Assembly: GCF_943193045.1 (NCBI RefSeq)
Contig: NZ_CALPCN010000006.1
Location: forward strand, 62,001 to 126,000
DNA: 64,000 nt
Source of the DNA: Pumilibacter muris
GTDB taxonomy: Bacteria > Bacillota > Clostridia > Christensenellales > Pumilibacteraceae
Direction: 5' to 3'
Position numbers and translations under genes: made by a program. Position 1 is the stretch's first letter, and each line of letters begins with the position of its first letter. Positions 50,499-59,238 of the stretch are shown here, piece after piece. The notes beneath the pieces are model-generated. The model did no database searches, was not told the DNA's origin, and saw only the letters and a program-made list of their open reading frames with translations.

Positions 50499-53141
50499 AT
50501 GAAAAGAAAACTTACTGTGCTTATTTGTGCCGCAATGGCTTTGTGCCTTGCGCTCGGAGGCTTTGCCGGTTGCACCAAAAACAAGGTGAGCAACGAATCC
50601 ACCGCGTTCGTTATTATGAGCGAAGAGCTCGACGGCGTGTTCAATCCGTTTTTCTACACTGCGGGCGCCGACGGCGAGGTTGTGGGCATGACGCAAATTG
50701 CAATGCTCAACTCCGACGACAAGGGAGAAGTTGCCTACGGCAACAACGAGCCCACCGTTGTTCTCGACTATACAACGTCGTTCCAAGAGGGGAACAGCCA
50801 AAATAAGTTGGGACGTTACGAAAACGGAAAGTGGACGGGCGAAACCACATATACTTTCGTGCTTAAAAACGGCATAAAATTCTCCGACGGCGTGCCGCTT
50901 ACCATACGCGACGTGCTGTTCAATATGTACGTTTATCTCGACCCCGTTTACACCGGTTCCACCACAATGTATTCAACCGACATAGTGGGACTTAACGAAT
51001 ACCGCACTCAAAGCACCGCCACAACCGAAGAGCAAATAGAGGCGGCTGCCACAAATAAAGCGCGTACACGTCTTACAAACCTTGTGAGCGCCGTAACGAC
51101 AATAATAGAAGACGGCAAGCCCTCGCAAGGAAATCCCGGCGTTGTATACACCATTTATCCCGAAGACACCATGCGCGAGGCTATTATTAAAAAACACGGC
51201 GCCGAGCATCAATTCGTTAAAGATTACAACCGCATACGCGAACTTTTCCGCAAAGAAGTGGAAAACGACTATAAAGGAGCAATCGAGGCTTACAAAGACG
51301 CGCCGTATCATTTTAACGACGTAGAGGGATTTATGTATGCCGAAGGTTTCGTAGAGTGGGACAAAAAGACCGAAACGGTTAAGAACTGGAACTACGACCG
51401 TGAAAAAATAACCACGCGCGAGGCGGCAATAGATTACGTCGAGCGCGCTAACATGCCTAATAAATTTGCCGAAATAGCCACGTCGTGGGGCACGGCGGGA
51501 GAAATCCTTACCGAATTTATTGCCGAAGCCAAAGAAGAAACGCTCGGCGGCAGCGGCGACAGGAGATACAAAAACATAAGCGGTATCACCGCTCTCGACG
51601 GAAGAGATACCTCTACCGTTACCATGAACGGAAACACCTACAACGTTGCCGCGCTTCCGAAAGGCGACGATATGGGCGACCTCAATTCCGACTGGTCGGT
51701 TAAAGACGGCAACAAATATCAAGTTCTTCAAATAAAAATCAACGGGGTAGACCCCAAAGCTATTTGGAACTTCGGTTTCACAGTTGCGCCTTTGCACTAC
51801 TATTCCGACAGCGAACACGTTACGTCGTTCTCGATTGAAAACGACAGTTTCGGTGTGCAATATTCGTCGCTCGACTTTATGAACAACGTTCTTAAAGGCG
51901 GCAACAAGGTGGGTGTGCCCGTAGGCGCGGGTCCCTACAAGGCGACCGACCGCAACGGCAGCGCTAATCCCGAGCCGGGCGCGTTCAAATCCGACAATAT
52001 CGTTTACTTTACCCGTAACGACGATTTCCTTATGGGCAAGCCGAAAATCAAGCTTATTCGCTATCAGGTTATAAACCAGTCGCAAAGCATAAACGTTGTT
52101 AAATCGGGCGCGGTGCACTACACGATGCCGCAGGCAACGAGCGCTAACATGAACGAAATCGGCAGCGACAAAAAGGTGCTCGAATACGTTCAAAACGTTC
52201 AGCTCGGCTACGGCTATATAGGCGTGAACGCGGGCAAAATTCCCGACGTGAATTTGCGCAGAGCTATTATGAGCGCGTGCGACACATCGCTTTGCATGCA
52301 GTACTACACGAACACCGCGCAAAAAATAGCGTGGCCTATGAGCAAAGTTAGTTGGGCTTATCCGAGAATAAATCCTGACGACGAATACAGCTACGACGAC
52401 AATTTCCGTTATCCTTACGGAGCTACCGACGCCGAAACGCAAGCCACCGTTTTGGACTTTATGAGCAAGGCGCACGTTGTTAGCAAGAGCGGAGTTGCGC
52501 TCAAAGTTACGGGAAAGACGGGCGACGGATTAGACCAATACGAAGACGCGTATTACAACGGCAAGCAACTTAAATTTACGTTTACAATCGCGGGCGCAAA
52601 CCTTAGCGAACACCCCACTTACAACACGTTTAAAAAAGCTGCCGATATTCTCAACGCTTGCGGTTGGGATATAGACGTTCGCGCCGACAACTATACTTTA
52701 ACTAAGCTCGCTACCGGCGCGCTCGACGTGTGGGCGGCGGCGTGGAGCAGCACGATAGACCCCGATATGTATCAAGTTTATCACCGCAACAGCAAAGCTA
52801 CCAGCGTGCTTAACTGGGGATACCGCGAACTCAAATCGGGCAATTCGTCTAACGGATTCGGAAAAGGAACTCTTACCGCCGACTATAACAACATAGTTGT
52901 GCCGCTCAGCAAAACAATAGACGAGGCTCGCAAATACGACGACAGAGCTAAGCGCACAGAGCTTTACAGAGAATGTCTCGAATACGTTATGGACCTTGCG
53001 GTTGAACTTCCCACATATCAAAGAAACAACATTTATTTATATAATAAAAATATAGTTGACGGCAGCTCGCTTAACAAGAGCGACAGCGCGTTCACAAACC
53101 CGCTCAGCCGCATTTGGGAAGTAAGCCTAAAAGAAAATTAA
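50499..53141 (+). CDS. oppA: Oligopeptide ABC transporter substrate-binding lipoprotein
   Basis: An 880-residue SBP_bac_5-family lipoprotein: signal peptide MKRKLTVLICAAMALCLALGG with lipobox FAGC. It is longer than typical OppA (about 550-600 residues). Extra sequence lies at about 160-320, a charged helical insert including RELFRKEVENDYKGAIEAYK. Family features are YTFVLKNGIKFSDGVPLTIRDV near the N-terminal lobe, VPVGAGPYKATDRN, VNLRRAIMSACD and the C-terminal AAWSSTIDPDMYQVYH. It captures peptides for the permease encoded by the next genes. ATG 50499 follows GGGAGG. Confidence 0.93.
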   Translation: MKRKLTVLICAAMALCLALGGFAGCTKNKVSNESTAFVIMSEELDGVFNPFFYTAGADGEVVGMTQIAMLNSDDKGEVAYGNNEPTVVLDYTTSFQEGNSQNKLGRYENGKWTGETTYTFVLKNGIKFSDGVPLTIRDVLFNMYVYLDPVYTGSTTMYSTDIVGLNEYRTQSTATTEEQIEAAATNKARTRLTNLVSAVTTIIEDGKPSQGNPGVVYTIYPEDTMREAIIKKHGAEHQFVKDYNRIRELFRKEVENDYKGAIEAYKDAPYHFNDVEGFMYAEGFVEWDKKTETVKNWNYDREKITTREAAIDYVERANMPNKFAEIATSWGTAGEILTEFIAEAKEETLGGSGDRRYKNISGITALDGRDTSTVTMNGNTYNVAALPKGDDMGDLNSDWSVKDGNKYQVLQIKINGVDPKAIWNFGFTVAPLHYYSDSEHVTSFSIENDSFGVQYSSLDFMNNVLKGGNKVGVPVGAGPYKATDRNGSANPEPGAFKSDNIVYFTRNDDFLMGKPKIKLIRYQVINQSQSINVVKSGAVHYTMPQATSANMNEIGSDKKVLEYVQNVQLGYGYIGVNAGKIPDVNLRRAIMSACDTSLCMQYYTNTAQKIAWPMSKVSWAYPRINPDDEYSYDDNFRYPYGATDAETQATVLDFMSKAHVVSKSGVALKVTGKTGDGLDQYEDAYYNGKQLKFTFTIAGANLSEHPTYNTFKKAADILNACGWDIDVRADNYTLTKLATGALDVWAAAWSSTIDPDMYQVYHRNSKATSVLNWGYRELKSGNSSNGFGKGTLTADYNNIVVPLSKTIDEARKYDDRAKRTELYRECLEYVMDLAVELPTYQRNNIYLYNKNIVDGSSLNKSDSAFTNPLSRIWEVSLKEN

Positions 53142-53170
53142 AAAGCGCATAGGATAAAAGAGTAGGGTTA

Positions 53171-54163
53171 ATGGTTAAATACATTGTAAAAAGAATACTG
53201 CTCGCTTTCCTTATTTTGTTCGGAGTTTCGCTAATTATCTACACGTTGGTGCGGCTTATGCCCACCGACTTCGTAGACCAACAGTTTGCGGCGCAACAGT
53301 CGCAAGGCTCGGTTAAAGAGGAAGATATACAGCGGCTCAAAGCAATTTACGGATTGAGCGACAACAGCTTTTGGGGCATAATCAAAGGCTATTTCCAGTG
53401 GCTCGGCAATCTGCTTCGCGGCAATTTGGGGCAAAGTTTTAAATATAACGCCCCCGTCAGCAAAGTAATTTCCGAGAACATGTGGACTTCGTTCTTTATC
53501 GCCTTTATTGCTCTCATATTTCAATTTCTTATTGCTATTCCGCTCGGAGTTACGGCGGCTACGCATCAGTACAGCGCGCGCGACTACGCGGTTACGGTGT
53601 TCACCATGATAGGAATAAGCTTTCCGAGCTTTTTCTTTGCGGCAATCCTTATTAAGGTTTTCGCGGTGGATTTGGGTTGGTTTCCCATTCAAGGTATGGC
53701 GGACGCTTCCTCTACCGAAACGGGCGGGCTGATGTATTTCTTTGACAACATTCACCATATAATTCTGCCTATCTTTACTCTTGTTGTGCTAAGCATAGGC
53801 TCGCTTATGCGCTACACAAGAACCAACACGCTCGAAGTTTTAAACGCCGATTATATTAGAACGGCTCGCGCGAAAGGACTTAAAGAAAGCAAGGTTATTT
53901 ATAAACACGCTTTCAGAAATACTTTGATTCCGCTTGTAACGTTGCTTGCGGGAATTTTGCCCACGCTGTTTTCGGGCGCGATGATTATCGAACAGGTATT
54001 CTCGCTTCCCGGCATAGGCAACCTTGCGTATAAGGCGCAAATTGCGGGCGACATACCGTTTATTATGGGCTACAATATGTTCCTTGCGGTGCTCAGCGTT
54101 CTCGGAACGCTTTTGTCCGATATTATGTACGTTGTGGTTGACCCGCGCGTTAAATTAACTTAA
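53171..54163 (+). CDS. oppB: Oligopeptide ABC transporter permease OppB
   Basis: A 330-residue permease with about six transmembrane helices, the first at VKRILLAFLILFGVSLIIYTLVRLMP. The EAA-type coupling loop near 235 reads DYIRTARAKGLKESKVIYKHAFRNTLIP, the contact site for the ATPases. Length and N-terminus are normal, unlike the other cytoplasm-facing subunits of this operon. ATG 53171 follows a GGGTTA-type weak SD. It forms the transmembrane pore with OppC. Confidence 0.96.
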   Translation: MVKYIVKRILLAFLILFGVSLIIYTLVRLMPTDFVDQQFAAQQSQGSVKEEDIQRLKAIYGLSDNSFWGIIKGYFQWLGNLLRGNLGQSFKYNAPVSKVISENMWTSFFIAFIALIFQFLIAIPLGVTAATHQYSARDYAVTVFTMIGISFPSFFFAAILIKVFAVDLGWFPIQGMADASSTETGGLMYFFDNIHHIILPIFTLVVLSIGSLMRYTRTNTLEVLNADYIRTARAKGLKESKVIYKHAFRNTLIPLVTLLAGILPTLFSGAMIIEQVFSLPGIGNLAYKAQIAGDIPFIMGYNMFLAVLSVLGTLLSDIMYVVVDPRVKLT

Positions 54164-54180
54164 AGAAGGAGGAAAAGGAT

Positions 54181-55320
54181 ATGAACGAAGAAAAAAATAT
54201 CCGCGCTGCCTCCGAAGTAATCGAAGACGCGGCGGCGCGTTCCGTTTCCGAACTTACGCTCGGAAATGCCGACGAGACTAACGCGATTTTATCGGAGCAA
54301 GCGCCTGCAGCCCAAACGCTTAACGAGCCGCTTGACGCAAACGTTAAAACGCTTTCTCCTTTCATGCTTGTTATGAAACGGTTTTTCCGCAGCAGACTGA
54401 GCATGGTGGGGCTTACTCTAATTATTTTGTTGTTTTTGTTCTCGTTTTTGGGACCCGTTATTTTCAACCGTTGGGGCGAAACTCAAACCGATTACGGCGG
54501 AAAAGAGGAAATAATTTCGGTGCCCGTAACCGTTACGGACGCCGACGGAAACGAAACCGAAATCATTCAGGTAACGGTTGCCAAACAACCTATAAACACT
54601 TTGTCGCCGCCGTCGTTAAAACACTGGCTCGGCACCGACAAGGCGGGAATGGACGTGTTCACCCGCATAATGTACGGCGGACGAATTTCGCTGACAATTT
54701 CTATCTTGGTCGTGTTGCTCGAAACGGTTATAGGCGTAATTTTGGGCGGACTCGCGGGCTATTTCGGCAAGTGGGTAGACCAGGTTATAATGCGTATTGT
54801 AGACATTTTCAGTTGCGTTCCGACGTTGCCGCTCCTTTTAATTGCGGGTTCGTTGTTAGACGCATGGAAAGTGGACCCGAGTTTGCGTATTTATTATCTT
54901 ATGGTGATACTTACGTTTCTCGGTTGGGCGGGCACTGCGCGAATAGTGCGCGGTCAGATTTTGTATTTGCGAGAGCAGGAATACATGGTTGCCGCCGAAG
55001 CTATGGGGCTTAGCACAGCCCGAAAGATATTCAAGCATTTGGTGCCAAACGTTATGCCGCAACTTATTGTTTCCATGACGCTCGGACTTGGCAGCACGAT
55101 ACTGTACGAGGCGAGCCTAAGCTATTTGGGGCTTGGCGTTAAAGCTCCGTATGCGGCGTGGGGCACAATGATAAACATAATCACCGAAGACGTGAACGTG
55201 TTGCAATACAATCCGTGGGTGTGGGTGCCTTCGGGCGTGCTAATCGTTTTGGCTGTGCTTGCGTTTAACTTTATAGGAGACGGTCTGCGCGACGCGCTCG
55301 ACCCGAAAATGAAGAGGTAG
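54181..55320 (+). CDS. oppC: Oligopeptide ABC transporter permease OppC with N-terminal extension
   Basis: A 379-residue permease. The core (about 60-379) has the usual first helix (FFRSRLSMVGLTLIILLFLFSF), an external loop GTDKAGMDVFTRIMYGGRISL and the EAA loop EYMVAAEAMGLSTARKIFKHLVPN. The first 55-60 residues are an acidic, Ala-rich extension (NEEKNIRAASEVIEDAAARS) not usual in OppC, and about 25 extra residues (TVTDADGNETEIIQ) lie in the first periplasmic loop. ATG 54181 follows AAGGAGG. It pairs with OppB. Confidence 0.95.
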   Translation: MNEEKNIRAASEVIEDAAARSVSELTLGNADETNAILSEQAPAAQTLNEPLDANVKTLSPFMLVMKRFFRSRLSMVGLTLIILLFLFSFLGPVIFNRWGETQTDYGGKEEIISVPVTVTDADGNETEIIQVTVAKQPINTLSPPSLKHWLGTDKAGMDVFTRIMYGGRISLTISILVVLLETVIGVILGGLAGYFGKWVDQVIMRIVDIFSCVPTLPLLLIAGSLLDAWKVDPSLRIYYLMVILTFLGWAGTARIVRGQILYLREQEYMVAAEAMGLSTARKIFKHLVPNVMPQLIVSMTLGLGSTILYEASLSYLGLGVKAPYAAWGTMINIITEDVNVLQYNPWVWVPSGVLIVLAVLAFNFIGDGLRDALDPKMKR

Positions 55321-55323
55321 GCT

Positions 55324-57396
55324 ATGGCGACGAAGAAAAGTAACATTACTTCGGCGGCAAAGCCCGAAGATAAAGAAAAATTGAAAACGGCGGAAAGCGA
55401 GGTTAAAGCTACGGCAACGGCAAGCTCTTCCGCTAAAAAAGCCGCTACGAAAACAACCGCTACGAGCGCGAAAAAAACAAATTCGACGAGCGCGAAAAAG
55501 ACCGCTACTGCGAAAACGACTTCTGCGGGAACAAAGAAAACGAGTTCCTCGACGAAATCAACTTCTACGGGCGTAAAGAAAACTTCTACTGCGAAAACGA
55601 CTTCTGCGGGAACGGCGAAAACAAGTTCCTCAACGAAATCAACGGCGACGGGCGTTAAAAAAACCGCGCCCGAAATGGAAAAAGCCGCTACGTCCGAACC
55701 GTCGGAAATAACCGTCGAGAACGCGGCGACGGCTAACGTGTCGGAAAGCGTAGAGCAGGCGGTTGTTGCCGAAGTAACCGCTACGGTTAGCGAGCCGCAA
55801 GAAACGGCTACCGAGTTCGAAGAGGAAAAATCGGACGAAACTCCGAATACCGTTCCCGCCGCCGACGCGGAAACGGGCGACGCGGTTTCCGACACGCAGG
55901 TAAGCGAAGAGCAAAAAAATATTTTTGTTTCGGAATCGGAAAAATCGGACGAAGGCGGGTTCGCAGTTGAAGAACCCGTTGAAAAGAACAAGTTCAAAAA
56001 AATCATATCGCGTATTAAAAGCTGGTATGCTGGCAAATTCCGTAACAAGCATTATATTTCGCGCAAAGAGAGCAAGCGCATAAGCAAAGAAAACATGCGC
56101 ACAATGCGTTCTTTCGAAAAAAGAAAGAAGCGGCGCGTGTCTCCCGAAGAATACACCACTCAAATGCGCGACAGCCGCAACATTGTGGAATTCGAGAATT
56201 TGCACACCTATTTCTATACCGACGCGGGCGTTGTTAAAGCTGTGAACGGCGTGTCGTTCGATATTCCGCAGTCGAGCACCGTAGGCGTGGTGGGCGAGTC
56301 GGGTTGCGGCAAAAGCGTAACTTCGCTTTCTTTGATGCAGCTCGTGCAAGCGCCGCAAGGGCAAATTGCCGACGGTTCGATTCGTTTTAAATCGCTCGAC
56401 TACAAGCTTGACGGTAGCGGCAAGCCTATTCCTATTTGGGAATACGAACTCGACGAGAACGGCAACGAAGCTTTGGACGAGAACGGAAATAAAAAAATTC
56501 TAACGCGCGCCAAAACCGACAAAAAGGGCAACGTTGTGCTCGATAAATTCGGCAATCCCATTATGGAGAACGTGCAAAAAACGGGCAGTAGCGGCGTCTT
56601 GTTGTTCGAAATGGAAGAAAAGGCGTATGACATTGCAAAAATGCCTGTGCGCGACATGAACAAAATTCGCGGGCGTCAAATATCGATGATATTTCAAGAG
56701 CCGATGACGAGCCTTAACCCTGTGCTCACCATAGGCAACCAACTCGACGAAGTAAGCTTGTTGCACCTGCCGGGCGCTACGAAGCAAATCGCCAAAGCCA
56801 AAAGTTTGGAAATGCTCAATCTTGTGGGCATAGCCATGCCCGAGCGCGTATATAAAAGCTATCCGCACGAACTGTCGGGCGGTATGCGTCAGCGCGTTAT
56901 GATAGCTATGGCGCTTGCGTGCAATCCCCGCCTTATTATAGCCGACGAGCCTACAACCGCGCTCGACGTTACCATTCAAGCGCAGGTACTCGACCTGTTG
57001 CGCGACATAAAGCACAAAATCGACGGCAGCATTATGCTTATTACCCACGATTTGGGCGTTATAGCCGAAATGGCGGATTTCGTTGTGGTTATGTATGCGG
57101 GTCGCATAGTGGAAATGGGCACGGTGCAAGAAATTTTCGACAACCCGCTGCACCCTTACACGGTGGGGCTTCAAAAGAGCAAGCCGAGCATGAACTCGGA
57201 GGGAGAACGGCTGTTCAACATTCCCGGCAACGTTCCCAACCCCATAAACATGCCCGAATATTGCTATTTCAGAGAGCGTTGTTCTCGTTCGTGCGAGGCG
57301 TGCGCGCAAAAATTCCCCGATATGGTTAGCGTGAGCCCCACTCATAAGGTGGCGTGCTATCTGTACGGAAAGGAGGGGACAAATGGCAAGCAATAA
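55324..57396 (+). CDS. oppD: Oligopeptide ABC transporter ATPase OppD with long low-complexity N-terminus and internal insert
   Basis: The 690-residue protein is about twice the normal OppD length (330). Residues 1-280 are extra: a Lys/Thr/Ser/Ala-rich stretch containing two near-identical 27-residue units, an acidic part, and a basic patch (ISRKESKRISKENMRTMRSF). The ATPase domain starts near 283 (NIVEFENLHTYFYT). Walker A is GESGCGKSVTS (about 325), followed by a 70-80-residue insert (about 358-438) with DENGN/DKKGN/DKFGN repeats, then Q-loop IFQEPMTSLNP, signature LSGGMRQRV and Walker B LIIADEPTTALD. The C-terminal oligopeptide/dipeptide region has Cys residues (CYFRERCSRSCEACAQKF), as in OppD proteins that bind an Fe-S cluster. 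ATG 55324 follows GAGGTAGG. Confidence 0.92.
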   Translation: MATKKSNITSAAKPEDKEKLKTAESEVKATATASSSAKKAATKTTATSAKKTNSTSAKKTATAKTTSAGTKKTSSSTKSTSTGVKKTSTAKTTSAGTAKTSSSTKSTATGVKKTAPEMEKAATSEPSEITVENAATANVSESVEQAVVAEVTATVSEPQETATEFEEEKSDETPNTVPAADAETGDAVSDTQVSEEQKNIFVSESEKSDEGGFAVEEPVEKNKFKKIISRIKSWYAGKFRNKHYISRKESKRISKENMRTMRSFEKRKKRRVSPEEYTTQMRDSRNIVEFENLHTYFYTDAGVVKAVNGVSFDIPQSSTVGVVGESGCGKSVTSLSLMQLVQAPQGQIADGSIRFKSLDYKLDGSGKPIPIWEYELDENGNEALDENGNKKILTRAKTDKKGNVVLDKFGNPIMENVQKTGSSGVLLFEMEEKAYDIAKMPVRDMNKIRGRQISMIFQEPMTSLNPVLTIGNQLDEVSLLHLPGATKQIAKAKSLEMLNLVGIAMPERVYKSYPHELSGGMRQRVMIAMALACNPRLIIADEPTTALDVTIQAQVLDLLRDIKHKIDGSIMLITHDLGVIAEMADFVVVMYAGRIVEMGTVQEIFDNPLHPYTVGLQKSKPSMNSEGERLFNIPGNVPNPINMPEYCYFRERCSRSCEACAQKFPDMVSVSPTHKVACYLYGKEGTNGKQ
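55507..55668 (+). repeat. Two tandem 81-bp repeats in oppD
   Basis: Unit 1 is 55507-55587 and unit 2 is 55588-55668, each encoding 27 residues of the type TAKTTSAGT(K/A)KTSSSTKS. Nucleotide identity is high, so duplication is recent or the copies are kept alike. Confidence 0.85.
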
Positions 57397-58573
57397 CGGC
57401 TCTAAGCCGAAAGATAAAAAAGTTTCCGCTACCGATGCGGCAACCGACGCCGTTTTGGAATCGGCTCAAGCCGACGCGGCAATCGAAGCTGCTAACGGCG
57501 TTGAAACAGATGCTTCGGAAAATGCGAACGCGGTAGAAGCGGATTCAATTACGGCTTCGGGTGCCGAAAAGCCCGCCGCAGAAGAGGATTTAACCGATTC
57601 TTCAAAATATTTATTGCGTGTTCGCAATCTTAAAAAATATTTCCCCATTAAAAAGGACTTTTTCGGGCGTCCTACCGCGCAACTCAGAGCGGTAGACGAC
57701 GTTTCGTTCGATTTGGAGCGCGGCAAAACTTTGGGCATAGTGGGAGAATCCGGTTGCGGCAAAACCACTATGGGTAGAACAATTCTTAAATTGCATCAGC
57801 CGACGGACGGAAAAATTTATTTTGACGGCGTGGATATTGCGCCGCTTCCGCCGAGCAGGCTTCGCCCGTTGCGCACCAAAATGCAAATAATTTTCCAAGA
57901 CCCGTATTCGTCGTTGCCTCCCCGTATGCCGGTAGGAGGAATAATAGGCGAGGCGGTGAAGTATCATAAAATCGTGCCGAAAGAGCAACTCCATTCCTAC
58001 GTTTTGGATATTATGGATAAGTGCGGCTTGCGCGACTATTATTACGAACGTTATCCGCACGAATTTTCGGGCGGTCAGCGTCAAAGAATTTGCATAGCTC
58101 GCGCTTTGGCGGTTAATCCCGAACTCATTGTGTGCGACGAACCCGTTTCGGCGCTCGACGTTTCCATTCAGGCGCAAATAATAAACTTATTGAAAGATTT
58201 GCAGCAGTCGCTCGGGCTTACCTATTTGTTTATATCGCACGATTTGAGCGTTGTTAAACATATATCGGATAACGTGGGCGTTATGTATTTGGGTAGCATG
58301 GTTGAGTTCGGCTCGAACAAAAGTATTTTCTCAAACCCTATGCACCCGTACACTCAGGCGCTGTTTTCGGCGGTGCCCGTGCCCGACCCCAAAGTGAAAA
58401 TGAACCGAATAATTCTTTCGGGCGATATTCCTTCGCCCGCGAATCCGCCTTCGGGCTGTAAGTTCCATACCCGTTGCCCTAAATGCACCGACGTATGCAA
58501 AGAAAAAGCTCCCGTTTACCGCGAGTATGAAGAAGGGCATTTTGTGGCTTGCCATTTATACCCGCAGGAGTAG
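57383..58573 (+). CDS. oppF: Oligopeptide ABC transporter ATPase OppF with acidic N-terminal extension
   Basis: A 396-residue ATPase overlapping oppD by 14 nt, with AAGGAGGGG before ATG 57383. Residues 1-70 are an added Ala/Asp/Glu-rich segment (VSATDAATDAVLESAQADAA). The ABC domain begins near 73 (YLLRVRNLKKYFPIKK). It has Walker A GESGCGKTTMG, Q-loop IFQDPYSSLPP, signature FSGGQRQRI, Walker B LIVCDEPVSALD and H-loop FISHDLS. The C-terminus has the Opp-type Cys cluster CKFHTRCPKCTDVC. With OppD it powers peptide uptake. Confidence 0.95.
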   Translation: MASNNGSKPKDKKVSATDAATDAVLESAQADAAIEAANGVETDASENANAVEADSITASGAEKPAAEEDLTDSSKYLLRVRNLKKYFPIKKDFFGRPTAQLRAVDDVSFDLERGKTLGIVGESGCGKTTMGRTILKLHQPTDGKIYFDGVDIAPLPPSRLRPLRTKMQIIFQDPYSSLPPRMPVGGIIGEAVKYHKIVPKEQLHSYVLDIMDKCGLRDYYYERYPHEFSGGQRQRICIARALAVNPELIVCDEPVSALDVSIQAQIINLLKDLQQSLGLTYLFISHDLSVVKHISDNVGVMYLGSMVEFGSNKSIFSNPMHPYTQALFSAVPVPDPKVKMNRIILSGDIPSPANPPSGCKFHTRCPKCTDVCKEKAPVYREYEEGHFVACHLYPQE

Positions 58574-58700
58574 TTTTGAAAGTTCGCGCTAAGGCTCTGA
58601 GAGGATTGTGTGAAAGCGCTTTTTCCCGCTAACTCGATAATATTGCCCGTCGTGACGCGATTGTGCTTTCAAAAGGATATAGACAAATAAAAGAAAAAGA

Positions 58701-58967
58701 ATGAAAAAGAAAGACGAATACGGCATTCAAACAAAAAAGAAAAAAACCAAGTTTGTAGACGACGGCAGAACTGTGGCGGATATGAACGTTGAGGGAATGC
58801 CGTGTTACAGAGGCAAAAACTACGAGCCCGACAAAATGCCCAAACTTACGCGGGCGGAGCGTCGGGCGGTGTTTAAAGGCACGTTTTTGTCTATGATTAA
58901 ACCGCTGTTGTGCACAATATGCGGGCTTGGAATAACCGCAATTTTAATTTGGCTGTGGTTGCGTTAA
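58701..58967 (+). CDS. Small C-tail-anchored membrane protein
   Basis: An 88-residue protein with a Lys-rich N-terminus (KKKDEYGIQTKKKKTKFVDD), a central segment MPCYRGKNYEPDKMPKLTRAERRAV and one C-terminal transmembrane helix (LCTICGLGITAILIWLWL, about 70-88). It sits 127 nt after oppF and ends shortly before a terminator, so it may be the last gene of the opp transcript. Family not recognised; plausible as an accessory protein to the importer, but that is only positional. Confidence 0.7.
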   Translation: MKKKDEYGIQTKKKKTKFVDDGRTVADMNVEGMPCYRGKNYEPDKMPKLTRAERRAVFKGTFLSMIKPLLCTICGLGITAILIWLWLR

Positions 58968-58979
58968 ACCGTAAGCGAC

Positions 58980-59012
58980 AGGGCGTAGACAATGTCTGCG
59001 CCCTTTCTTTTT
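58980..59012 (+). terminator. Terminator after the small membrane protein
   Basis: AGGGCGTAGAC and GTCTGCGCCCT form an 11-bp stem with one wobble, then TTTCTTTTT. Confidence 0.88.
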
Positions 59013-59053
59013 GAATAAAAACAAAAAAACATAATTTATTTTTTCTGAACCTA

Positions 59054-59082
59054 TTGACAAGACGCAAAAAGCATGTTATACT
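59054..59082 (+). promoter_or_regulatory. Promoter of the SGNH lipoprotein gene
   Basis: TTGACA (59054-59059), 17-bp spacer, TATACT (59077-59082). Confidence 0.88.
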
Positions 59083-59092
59083 GTATTTATCG

Positions 59093-59205
59093 TTGAGGTT
59101 ATTCGAAAAACCTCGCGAGTTATTCGAATAACTGCGCGAGGCGATTCGAGAAACCGAACGAATTGCGAAAATATGCTTTAAAAGAGCATTCAATTCGCGC
59201 GTAGA
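59093..59205 (+). repeat. Array of ATTCGA-centred palindromes and hairpins in the 5' leader
   Basis: GGTTATTCGA with AAAACC, then the perfect 16-bp palindrome AGTTATTCGAATAACT, then GCGATTCGAGAAACCG, spaced by GCGAG-type tracts, and finally a CGAATTG/CAATTCG hairpin with inner ATGCT/AGCAT. All lie between promoter and start codon; they could be operators or an RNA regulator. Confidence 0.6.
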
Positions 59206-59238
59206 GCACACACTAAATAATATTGTAGGGAGAAATCG

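Noticed and set aside
50973-52475. 500-codon open frame antisense to oppA
   Set aside because: It mirrors the codon structure of oppA, has no RBS and gives a Val/Phe/Arg-rich composition typical of antisense shadows.
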